Shown piece after piece: positions 37,552 through 44,019 of a stretch of DNA of 64,000 nt. Position 1 is the stretch's first letter, and each line of letters opens with the position of its first letter. The notes beneath the pieces were generated by a model that did not search any database, was not told where the DNA came from, and saw only the letters and a list, made by a program, of their open reading frames with translations. A program made the translations under genes and the position numbers. Origin of the DNA: Streptococcus infantis (GTDB lineage: Bacteria; Bacillota; Bacilli; Lactobacillales; Streptococcaceae); contig NZ_JADMUH010000006.1 in the NCBI RefSeq assembly GCF_015546995.1, positions 26,131-90,130 of the forward strand. The letters are read 5' to 3'.

Positions 37552-38691
37552 CTACAGATGAATTTGATTAAGTTTCTCTCTCAATTCATCTTGTATATTT
37601 TTTGTTACATGACTATAGATCCTTAAAGTGATAGATTCATCTCTATGTCCAACTCGCTCCATAATAGCCTTTATGGGTATCCCTAGTTCAGCCAATAAAC
37701 TAATATGCGAATGTCTAAGCATGTGAATATTATAGGATCTGTGCCCACCCAACACTACTTCACAAATATTTTTGATAAATCTATATAATAAAGGCTGTCT
37801 CATAATGTTACCTTGCTCAGTCACAAAGATGAACTCCTCATCAAAACAGTTACTACGAAAGTACTCGATAATTTCCAAGCAACGTTCACTTAGTACTATC
37901 GTCCTGACAGAACCTACTGTTTTCGTTGTCTGTAAGATTCTCTCATCATATCCATGAGCAACATAATCTATTGTATGATCAATTGTTAAAAGATTCGCTT
38001 TGAAGTTTACATCTTGATAGCGAACCCCTATAAACTCTGCAAAACGAAGACCAGTTAAAAAGATAAATTCCATTGCCAAAGCATAACGCTTATCTTTATT
38101 GTGACTTTCACAATACGATAAAACCTGTCCTAGTTCCTCTCTACTAATGAAATTATCCTTAGCTTTTTGCAACTTCTCATAGTCTGCTTTCTGCTTCGGA
38201 ATTACCACCCCTTTAACTGGTGAGTCAGAAATATATCCGACCTTTACAGCATAATCAAAGATACCATTCAAGTATATTTTTCGATTTTTTCTTGTTGAAT
38301 TTTGAACATTCAAATTCATTAGATATGTTTGAACTAGCTGAGTGGTGTAATCTGATATTCTCAAATTTCCTACTGCTCCCATGAAAAGCTCTAAACTTTT
38401 CATCTCACTTCTATAACTAGAAGATTTTATCTCACTGGAACGAATCGTTTTCCATTCTTCCAATAGTTGACTAAAAATCATTTCTTCTAGTTGTTTCTTT
38501 TCAACTTCCTCTTTTGTAGGGGCGGTTAGAAGTTTTTCGATTTTTAGCGCTAAACGACGTTTTGCTTCTGCTTGAGAAACTCTAGATTTTGATTTTAGAG
38601 TCACAGAGACTTGCTTCCACTTTCCCTCTCGTTCATGATAGAATTTCTCATAATAACGGTATTTACCATTATCTAATTTTTTAAAAAACAT
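37552..38691 (-). CDS. int: Tyrosine integrase of the tatD element
   Basis: 379 residues: N-terminal arm-DNA-binding domain (1-55), SAM-like core-binding domain (about 72-165), and catalytic domain (about 185-370). The full catalytic set is present: Arg216 (TGLRFAEF), Lys257 (TTKTVG), His323 and Arg326 (HMLRHSH), His349 (VGHRD), Tyr359 (RIYSHV). AAGGAG lies 5 nt before ATG. It lies at the tatD end and transcribes towards tatD. Confidence 0.95.
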   Translation of the reverse strand: MFFKKLDNGKYRYYEKFYHEREGKWKQVSVTLKSKSRVSQAEAKRRLALKIEKLLTAPTKEEVEKKQLEEMIFSQLLEEWKTIRSSEIKSSSYRSEMKSLELFMGAVGNLRISDYTTQLVQTYLMNLNVQNSTRKNRKIYLNGIFDYAVKVGYISDSPVKGVVIPKQKADYEKLQKAKDNFISREELGQVLSYCESHNKDKRYALAMEFIFLTGLRFAEFIGVRYQDVNFKANLLTIDHTIDYVAHGYDERILQTTKTVGSVRTIVLSERCLEIIEYFRSNCFDEEFIFVTEQGNIMRQPLLYRFIKNICEVVLGGHRSYNIHMLRHSHISLLAELGIPIKAIMERVGHRDESITLRIYSHVTKNIQDELREKLNQIHL

Positions 38692-38721
38692 TTCTTCTCC
38701 TTGTACTTTTAAAGCAAAGGA

Positions 38722-38740
38722 AAGCTATGTAGCATAGCTT
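38722..38740 (-). terminator. Hairpin between xis-like gene and int
   Basis: AAGCTATG TAG CATAGCTT, an 8 bp perfect stem with a 3 nt loop, followed on the minus strand by mixed purines and not a clear T run; more likely an attenuator than a full terminator. Confidence 0.45.
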
Positions 38741-38753
38741 AATTATAACATAA

Positions 38754-38963
38754 CTACATAGCTTCCTCATATTTCTTTTGTTTATAAAGAAGAAATTCCT
38801 TATAACCTTCAACATTTATATATACTCTCTTATGAGAAGGCTTCAAAATGTATCCTTGGAATTTTTCATTTCTTCGCATTTCTGTTAGATCATTGTTTAA
38901 GGTTTTTAACGGAACATCAAATAATTCCGTAATCCCTTTCTTGCTTTTATATATATTTTTCAT
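38754..38963 (-). CDS. Excisionase-like small DNA-binding protein
   Basis: 69 residues MKNIYKSKKGITELFDVPLK..., basic, with a probable helix-turn-helix in the first 30 residues and a short beta hairpin (KPSHKRVYINVEGYKEF) like winged excisionases. Position directly upstream of int supports an Xis role. No catalytic signs. AGGAG lies 7 nt before ATG. Confidence 0.6.
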   Translation of the reverse strand: MKNIYKSKKGITELFDVPLKTLNNDLTEMRRNEKFQGYILKPSHKRVYINVEGYKEFLLYKQKKYEEAM

Positions 38964-39022
38964 AAATTTCTCCTATTCTGATATAATAGGGATGGTAAAA
39001 GAGATTCTCTTTTATTACCTAC

Positions 39023-39865
39023 TTAGCTTGTCAGTTGCTCCGCTAAAAGTGTCTGACAGGCTTTTATGTTATCATAAAACTCGGTAGTATATTCTTTCAC
39101 ACCATAAGGAGTATCATGTTTTGTAGTACGTGAAAATGTCGGAGGACTGTTAATTTTATAAGTTTCCATAAGCTCACCCTTTGTTGTTGTCATTTCCAAA
39201 GGCTTTTTAATTCCTCTGCTAGTTCGATAAATTCTGATACCCTTGGGGTACATGTATAGGCGCGCACCTTTTATAATTGCTTTGTTTTGTGAACCCTCAT
39301 CACCTATCTGCAAATTAGACAAATAAGCAATCAAATAATTCCCAACCTTATCAGCTCTCTTTAACCTCTTGGTCTTTGTAAAACCTTTCCCCCACATCTT
39401 GGCAAGGTCATTGTTAGGAATTGTTAGTTCGGAATCGTTCTTTAATAACACATGCAAATGCCACCTTCCACTAGCTTGTGGTTCAATGACCGTAATATAA
39501 TCAACATTTCCAAACTGATTACGAATGCGTCGAATGAACGCTTTGAAATCCATGTAAACTATAGCCGGATCGGTAACATGGTCTCGATAAGTCAACGTTA
39601 TCCATAACTGGTTGATACCTCCCGTAAAATTATGAGCTACTAGACGGCGTAGTTTTTTCATAGTCTGTTTAGTAGACTTCAAATTATCGAGTCGTGTACT
39701 ACTGGAAGTATCCATAGCGTGAATTTCTCCGGTCTCAAGATTTACGTAACGCTTGCCTTCTATCACTTTGATAATTTGTTCTTGTTGGCCGTTGGCTGTA
39801 GTCATTTCTACGGTATCACCATAAACATAGGCTTTAACCAATTTATTGGGAAAAATTTGATTCAT
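39023..39865 (-). CDS. HUH-family rolling-circle replication initiator (two-tyrosine type)
   Basis: 280 residues. Motif I is QLWITLTYRD (about 86-94); motif II is the metal-binding HUH, His136-Leu-His138 in SGRWHLHVLLK, with Glu128 nearby; motif III is Tyr177-LIA-Tyr181 in GNYLIAYLSN, the YxxxY arrangement seen in phiX174 gpA and other two-tyrosine nickases. It would nick one strand and stay on the 5' phosphate to prime rolling-circle replication. It might also act as relaxase. A 105 bp palindromic region starts 86 bp upstream of its ATG and is a fitting target. Confidence 0.8.
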   Translation of the reverse strand: MNQIFPNKLVKAYVYGDTVEMTTANGQQEQIIKVIEGKRYVNLETGEIHAMDTSSSTRLDNLKSTKQTMKKLRRLVAHNFTGGINQLWITLTYRDHVTDPAIVYMDFKAFIRRIRNQFGNVDYITVIEPQASGRWHLHVLLKNDSELTIPNNDLAKMWGKGFTKTKRLKRADKVGNYLIAYLSNLQIGDEGSQNKAIIKGARLYMYPKGIRIYRTSRGIKKPLEMTTTKGELMETYKINSPPTFSRTTKHDTPYGVKEYTTEFYDNIKACQTLLAEQLTS

Positions 39866-39950
39866 AATGTCACCTTTCGTTGTGCTAATGTTTGACGCTT
39901 ATCAAGTTAATGAGTCAAACTAACGATGTTTAAATTTATTCCATGGTTTA

Positions 39951-40055
39951 TTGACAATAGGAACCCTAAGATTATAAAACTGATTGTGTTGGCACGACGA
40001 ACAAAGTTCGACCGCACCACCACAACCAGTCTAATTCATCTTAGCCTACTGTCAA
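39951..40055. repeat. 105 bp imperfect palindrome, candidate replication or nicking origin
   Basis: Arms pair over their whole length: TTGACAATAGG (39951-39961) with CCTACTGTCAA (40045-40055), CTAAGAT (39966-39972) with ATCTTAG (40038-40044), ACTGATTGTG (39979-39988) with CACAACCAGT (40021-40030). The centre carries CGAAC-AAA-GTTCG (39998-40010). Non-coding, just upstream of the HUH Rep gene. Fits a double-strand origin or oriT; function is inferred from structure and position. Confidence 0.65.
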
Positions 40056-40082
40056 CAACTTTCACGGCATAAAATTAACCAT

Positions 40083-40649
40083 CTAAGACCACGGATGCTT
40101 CAATTTGAACAACGCCCCCTTTATCGTTCGTTTATCTGATTCATTACAGATGATGAACACTAGATAGCGTAAACCATGCTTTAGATATAGATCAGCGAGA
40201 CCATGAAGAGCATATTTGTGCAAATAAAAGATCCAAGTATCCTGTATCCTTAATAGAACTTCTTGGGGTAGCTCTCCAAAAATTTGAAACCGAAAAACTA
40301 CACACCTAGCTCCAAATTCTCGAATCCCATGGTTATCCATTGTACATACAGGAACTCTTTCATCTGCTACGTGCACTCTCTGGACCGACTTGCTTCCATC
40401 GGCTTGAACAACTTCCTGAGCTTCGTAAATTGGAACTAGTGTATATGCAAACTGATTTTCCTGAATATTTTCTTTCACTAATTCTACCAATACATTTTGC
40501 GTAGAAGCTAGAAATCTATTCCAGTTTTTTTGATTTTCTTCTATCTGGACTTTCCTCTGGTACTCCTGAAGTTTTCTGCCACAAAGATGACAAACTTCCT
40601 TAATACCTTCAAAAATCTTCATAGGTATTTCTTCGATAATCGACGGCAT
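40083..40649 (-). CDS. Element hypothetical protein with CxxC
   Basis: 188 residues MPSIIEEIPMKIFEGIKEVCHLCGRKL..., Cys20/Cys23 form a CxxC that could hold zinc with other cysteines later (VCTMDNH, ARCVVFRF). Alpha/beta mixture, no membrane helix. AAAGGAGG lies 6 nt before ATG. Family not recognised. Located between the palindrome and a small gene of the same orientation, so it is part of the replication module. Confidence 0.7.
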   Translation of the reverse strand: MPSIIEEIPMKIFEGIKEVCHLCGRKLQEYQRKVQIEENQKNWNRFLASTQNVLVELVKENIQENQFAYTLVPIYEAQEVVQADGSKSVQRVHVADERVPVCTMDNHGIREFGARCVVFRFQIFGELPQEVLLRIQDTWIFYLHKYALHGLADLYLKHGLRYLVFIICNESDKRTIKGALFKLKHPWS

Positions 40650-40660
40650 ATTGACCTCCT

Positions 40661-41026
40661 TTAAAGTTCGACTACTTCATTGACTTTTGCAATCAAACTA
40701 AGCTGGTTACGGTACTCTCCATATACAACAGCCTTCTCAATATCTACAATTTCTACAGTTGTGAGCATTGGTTGATACGAGTCATAATCCTTCATCGATG
40801 CTAGTGGAACTTTTACAGTGAGTTGCTCTCCAATATTATTTTTTTCGTTTGGATAATCACTGTCATCGGAAAAGATAAGTACGCCCACTTTTACCCCTTT
40901 TTCAATTTCTGAACCAGTTTCACTTTTTTCTATCCACCTTTTGGCGGACACAAAACGTAGTTCTTTGCGAGAAAGGAACCGTGACGCATCAAACTCTGTA
41001 AAATGAGTTAAGTTCTTAAGTGCCAT
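40661..41026 (-). CDS. Element hypothetical protein, beta-rich
   Basis: 121 residues MALKNLTHFTEFDASRFLSRK..., mostly beta strands by eye, no cysteine, acidic loops. The size and place beside an HUH Rep gene would suit a single-strand DNA-binding or accessory replication protein, but I see no OB-fold motif and make no claim. It starts 4 bp after a 26-codon ORF. Confidence 0.68.
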   Translation of the reverse strand: MALKNLTHFTEFDASRFLSRKELRFVSAKRWIEKSETGSEIEKGVKVGVLIFSDDSDYPNEKNNIGEQLTVKVPLASMKDYDSYQPMLTTVEIVDIEKAVVYGEYRNQLSLIAKVNEVVEL

Positions 41027-41029
41027 AAT

Positions 41030-41110
41030 TCAATACCTTCTTTCTAAACTTAAAAGTAAATCGTCTACTTTTAACGAAATAAATACTGTGACGATTACAG
41101 ATAGCAACAT
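41030..41110 (-). CDS. Small hydrophobic peptide, 26 aa
   Basis: MLLSVIVTVFISLKVDDLLL then SLERRY. Half is a hydrophobic helix, the rest charged. AAGGAGG is 9 nt before the ATG, a near-perfect ribosome site. That site is inside a hairpin (41110-41150) that could block it. It ends 4 bp before the start of the 121-residue gene. Possible leader peptide or small membrane protein. Confidence 0.45.
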   Translation of the reverse strand: MLLSVIVTVFISLKVDDLLLSLERRY

Positions 41111-41150
41111 TTTAAAATCACCTCCTTGCTTATAAGGAGAAATTTTAAAA
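41110..41150 (-). promoter_or_regulatory. Hairpin covering the ribosome site of the 26-codon ORF
   Basis: On the minus strand, TTTTAAAAT pairs with ATTTTAAAA (9 bp, 41142-41150 with 41110-41118), and CTCCTT pairs with AAGGAG (41134-41139 with 41122-41127), across a 6 nt loop. The ribosome-binding AAGGAG and first base of the ATG are paired. It may instead serve as a weak terminator for the sigma-like gene that ends at 41168. Confidence 0.55.
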
Positions 41151-41167
41151 GAATTCGGAGGAGATTC

Positions 41168-41590
41168 TTAATTTTTTAATTCTTTTCGCAGAATCTCTAT
41201 AATACGCTCATAGTGTCTTTTGACAGTTTTGTCAGTAAGCCCGAATTCTTTTGAAAGACTTGAGTACGATTTACCTTCTAAAACTACTCCATATAGAATT
41301 TTTCTATCTCTTTCACTCAGCAATCTCTCAATAGCATTCTTTATAATAGCAATTTCTTCTTTTTTAATTAGGAGAGACAATGCATCTCTATTATCTGCTA
41401 TCGTATCTAGTAAAGGATCTGTATCACCTGAACCACTATCTAAACTACGAAGACCATAAGAACGATCTTTTCTACATGAATTCTCATAGGGCTGGTTTAA
41501 TAAGTTATCTACCTTAGCCCAATCACCAGATAATACAGCTTTATTAATTGCTTCTTCTCTACGTTGTTCTACTTTTGTTAAATCTACCAT
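41168..41590 (-). CDS. Sigma-70 region-4-like HTH protein
   Basis: 140 residues. The C-terminal 60 (LLSERDRKILYGVVLEGKSYSSLSKEFGLTDKTVKRHYERIIEIL) is a sigma region 4-like helix-turn-helix. The N-terminal part is short, with no clear region 2, so it may be a regulator and not a full sigma factor. I start at ATG 41590, with AGGAGG 9 nt upstream; the longer frame uses TTG. Similar HTH proteins occur in conjugative and phage-like elements. Confidence 0.7.
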   Translation of the reverse strand: MVDLTKVEQRREEAINKAVLSGDWAKVDNLLNQPYENSCRKDRSYGLRSLDSGSGDTDPLLDTIADNRDALSLLIKKEEIAIIKNAIERLLSERDRKILYGVVLEGKSYSSLSKEFGLTDKTVKRHYERIIEILRKELKN

Positions 41591-41706
41591 ATGTTGGTAC
41601 CTCCTGCTCGGGTTTACCAACCATACAGAGTTTGTCTTCTCACGCTATCGCCAGTGGAAAAAACTTAGTAGTCATTTTAGATAAAAACAGTCAGATGTAT
41701 AAAAAA

Positions 41707-41740
41707 AATAGCAGTTATACAAAATCGTATAACTGCTATT
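41707..41740 (-). terminator. Terminator of the membrane-anchored gene
   Basis: 14 bp perfect stem AATAGCAGTTATAC and complement, 6 nt loop, followed by eight T residues on the minus strand. Confidence 0.88.
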
Positions 41741-41785
41741 CATTTTTTAGAGCCAAATCTATATGCTATTTGTTTTTTTATTCAA

Positions 41786-42739
41786 TTATTCTTTTAGTTC
41801 TACTTTTTCTAGTTCCATTACTGCGTTATTCTCTTCATTTGAGGTATCATTCTTCAAAAATCCCATGAATACTTTCTTACCATGTTCAACTGGAATAAAG
41901 AATTGCTCTCTATCCAAATTAACATATATTTTTTCTGTATCCTTTATCTTATAGCCTCTACTTTCCATGATTTCAATAATTTGTTCTTTTGTTTTCAAAT
42001 TCTGAACAGTATTAGTAAATGATTCATATGAAGTTAAATAAATCACCTTGTCTCCTACAATAATTCTATCACTTGAAAATTTAATGTTAGGCAATCTATC
42101 TATATTTTTTTGATTTTCTTCCACAGAACCCTTATTCCCATAAACCTTCGTAACACGATAAGTTCCGCTGATTTTTGTATTTACTAATGGTACTAACTCA
42201 TACGGCACAGCTGTATTCTCACCAAATATATCAAGATATACCATCTTATGTTGATCTATCTTATACAGGATTCTTCCGTAACGTTCTTGGTCTTTATTAT
42301 CAAGTAATGAAATAAACTTCAAATCTTCTTTTTTGATATCACTATTTTTTAATATCTCGAAATTTTCCTTAAATGATTTGACGATATCTTCTTCCGAAAG
42401 TTTAGTTTTTGTGATATTTTTAAAATCAGAATATGAATCATGAATAGTTACATCATAATTAAATACTTCATTATTTTTTAGCATATAGTCAATTTTTAAT
42501 TTATCTGAACCTGAAAATTCCCAAACACTAGTTTTAAGTCCTACTGAACCCCACTTCTTATCAAACAAATTATCACTTGATGAATTTTCGGAAAAATAAT
42601 TAGATATGCTTATACCTGCAGCGGCAAAGATACCCAATATAACAATCGTAAGTAATATGACCCTCACTAAACTAAATTTTTTAGTTTTTTTGCCATTCTT
42701 ACTATCCTTTTTACCTTCTTCGTTTTTCTGCTTTCTCAT
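41786..42739 (-). CDS. Membrane-anchored extracytoplasmic protein of the element
   Basis: 317 residues: Lys-rich N-terminus (RKQKNEEGKKDSKNGKKTKK), one membrane helix (about 24-46, LVRVILLTIVILGIFAAAGISI), then an about 270-residue domain outside the membrane with repeated Lys/Asp/Glu. No lipobox, no sortase motif. No family recognised. AAGGAG is 9 nt before ATG. It follows the 148-residue gene by 58 bp and probably forms a unit with it. It could alter surface or act in entry exclusion; not shown. Confidence 0.72.
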   Translation of the reverse strand: MRKQKNEEGKKDSKNGKKTKKFSLVRVILLTIVILGIFAAAGISISNYFSENSSSDNLFDKKWGSVGLKTSVWEFSGSDKLKIDYMLKNNEVFNYDVTIHDSYSDFKNITKTKLSEEDIVKSFKENFEILKNSDIKKEDLKFISLLDNKDQERYGRILYKIDQHKMVYLDIFGENTAVPYELVPLVNTKISGTYRVTKVYGNKGSVEENQKNIDRLPNIKFSSDRIIVGDKVIYLTSYESFTNTVQNLKTKEQIIEIMESRGYKIKDTEKIYVNLDREQFFIPVEHGKKVFMGFLKNDTSNEENNAVMELEKVELKE

Positions 42740-42797
42740 ATATCTTATTCTCCTTGATTTTTGTATCTATTCTATTAGCAAAACCTGAGTTTATTTC

Positions 42798-43244
42798 TTA
42801 ATAATCTATGTTATTTAGATATTTTTGAAATTCCTCTTTTTTCATGTACTGTGGACTAGGCATTTTAGGTATTCCTTCAATACCTTCAAAAATCTTTGAA
42901 ACAACTTCTAAGACAATCCAATTAAAATTGGTCTGTTTTTCTATTGTTTCATTTATATTTTTCCACTCTGTGGGAACCATATACGAGAGATCTTCGGGGA
43001 GTTTAGGATAGGTTCCTTTTTCAATAATTTTAGAAAGAAAGCCGTATTCTCCATTCGGCAATGTTAGTAACACATAACCAACATTTCTCTGGTACAAGTC
43101 CGATTCTGTCGTAAATAAAACTTTTCCACCATTATTTTTTGCAAAATAATAATGAGCTTCTAAGCTACCTAACTGAGAATATTTCTTCTCACCATTTCCC
43201 ATGTCCCATTCTTGTAATTTATACACAGCTATTTCTTCTGCCAT
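42798..43244 (-). CDS. Element hypothetical protein, 148 aa
   Basis: MAEEIAVYKLQEWDMGNGEKKYSQL..., soluble, acidic, aromatic-rich, with no membrane helix. Unknown family. AAAGGAG 7-8 nt before ATG. Divergent from the XRE regulator across 144 bp, so that regulator probably controls it. Its cargo-like place next to the repressor suits a host-interaction or defence role, but nothing in sequence proves this. Confidence 0.65.
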   Translation of the reverse strand: MAEEIAVYKLQEWDMGNGEKKYSQLGSLEAHYYFAKNNGGKVLFTTESDLYQRNVGYVLLTLPNGEYGFLSKIIEKGTYPKLPEDLSYMVPTEWKNINETIEKQTNFNWIVLEVVSKIFEGIEGIPKMPSPQYMKKEEFQKYLNNIDY

Positions 43245-43288
43245 GTTATTGCTCCTTTTGTATTGTTTTTTATCTATTTTAACACAAA

Positions 43289-43310
43289 ATAGTACGATGC
43301 GCTATACTAT
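43289..43310. promoter_or_regulatory. Candidate operator between the divergent regulator and cargo genes
   Basis: ATAGTA (43289-43294) and TACTAT (43305-43310) form an inverted repeat, and AATAGTAC recurs near 43366 beside the regulator start. Such symmetric sites suit an XRE repressor. Also AT-rich promoter-like boxes lie on both strands, none decisive. Confidence 0.4.
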
Positions 43311-43388
43311 GTTGATATTTTGGACAGCTAACTGTACTTAAAAAATCATATAAAGGATAGTAGAATAGTACAAAAGAGGAAATTACAG

Positions 43389-43721
43389 ATGGAAGCTAAT
43401 CAATTACAAAAATACATAGCAGAGCGTATAAGAGAATGTAGAAAAGAACAGAATCTCAGCCAAGAACAATTATCCAATCAAGCTGGACTAGGTATTAAAG
43501 CAATACAAAACATCGAGAATATGAAATACGATTTTAAAATACACACACTTGAAAAAGTGCTTACTGCTTTAGGAATGACCGTAGAAGACTTCTTTAATTT
43601 CCCACTCTCAAATAATTACGTCCCTATAACTACATTGATCGATAACATCTCAGATTTATCTCACACAAAAAAATTAAAAATCATTTCTTTGTTCAATGAA
43701 ATTGTTAAAAATATAGATTAA
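43389..43721 (+). CDS. XRE-family transcriptional regulator of the element
   Basis: 110 residues; HTH at about 8-65 (IRECRKEQNLSQEQLSNQAGLGIKAIQNIENMKYDFKIHTLEKVLTALG), then a short tail. Likely the repressor that keeps the element quiet, as cI-like proteins do. AGAGGAAA is 8 nt before ATG. The only plus-strand gene of the element, facing the far junction. Confidence 0.85.
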   Translation: MEANQLQKYIAERIRECRKEQNLSQEQLSNQAGLGIKAIQNIENMKYDFKIHTLEKVLTALGMTVEDFFNFPLSNNYVPITTLIDNISDLSHTKKLKIISLFNEIVKNID

Positions 43722-43750
43722 AAGAGGAACTCTCAATGAATTCCTCTTTT
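43720..43750 (+). terminator. Terminator of the XRE gene
   Basis: 10 bp perfect stem AAAAGAGGAA/TTCCTCTTTT around an 11 nt loop, overlapping the stop codon end. Confidence 0.85.
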
Positions 43751-43773
43751 TGTATGCTACTTTAACTTTCCTT

Positions 43774-43793
43774 TGGTTAGTTTTATGGTTAAT
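43774..43793. repeat. Arm-type repeats at the far end of the element
   Basis: TGGTTAGT (43774) and TGGTTAAT (43786), spaced 12 bp and in the same orientation as the triplet beside int. They mark the second arm of the attachment region. Confidence 0.65.
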
Positions 43794-43844
43794 TTGTGCC
43801 TCAATAATGTCATGAGTCCTTAAACTTCACTCCAAACACTCTAA

Positions 43845-43861
43845 GTATGTGTATCAAAAAT
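43845..43861. repeat. Attachment repeat, far side
   Basis: GTATGTGTATCAAAAAT. On the minus strand the original tatD start ATG-ATT-TTT-GAT is kept here with GAGGAAATATAA before it; after seven codons (MIFDTHT) a TAG stop follows in element DNA. Confidence 0.82.
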
Positions 43862-43892
43862 CATTTATATTTCCTCGTTTTTTCTACTTTCT

Positions 43893-43898
43893 ATTATA
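43893..43898 (-). promoter_or_regulatory. Stranded tatD promoter (-10)
   Basis: TATAAT with TGG extension on the minus strand, about 30 bp from the old tatD ATG. No clear -35. It now drives only the 7-codon remnant and reads into the element. Confidence 0.55.
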
Positions 43899-43956
43899 CC
43901 AAAAAACTAGTCGCATCCTTATAGGAAAAAAATATTTTGAAATCAATGATTTTCCC

Positions 43957-43985
43957 TTGACGGTATTTTTTCATAGCAGTATAAT
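43957..43985 (+). promoter_or_regulatory. Promoter of the KimA-like gene
   Basis: TTGACG, 17 bp, TATAAT (43980-43985), 34 bp before the ATG at 44020. No room for a c-di-AMP riboswitch in the short leader. Confidence 0.8.
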
Positions 43986-44019
43986 AGCTCTTGTTGAAAA
44001 TTTCAAAAAAGGAAAGAAA

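Larger units (their letters stand above)
37402..43861. mobile_element. Integrated element in the 5' end of tatD, about 6.4 kb
   Basis: Bounded by a 17 bp repeat with one mismatch (37396-37412 and 43845-43861; exact core GTATCAAAAAT). Carries int at the tatD end, an xis-like gene, a HUH replication gene with a palindromic region, small unknown genes, an HTH sigma-like gene, a membrane-anchored gene and an XRE regulator at the other end facing the rest. Arm-type TGGTTAGT repeats lie inside both ends. No relaxase beyond the HUH protein, no coupling protein, no phage structural genes. It could be a mobilisable element, an integrated rolling-circle replicon or a phage satellite. Confidence 0.85.

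Noticed and set aside
39866..39950. TTTGAC ... GTCAAA repeat as a second origin
   Set aside because: Short arms separated by about 17 bp and no further symmetry; could be a repressor site but not supported.
37402..43861. Complete prophage or ICE
   Set aside because: No capsid, portal, lysis, FtsK/TcpA or type IV secretion genes; size is only 6.4 kb.
43849..44019. Upstream extension of the KimA-like gene by 57 codons
   Set aside because: It would cover the promoter and the attachment repeat; the homologous start with a ribosome site is at 44020.
43986..44019. c-di-AMP riboswitch before the KimA-like gene
   Set aside because: The leader from the promoter to ATG is about 30 nt, too short for such an aptamer.
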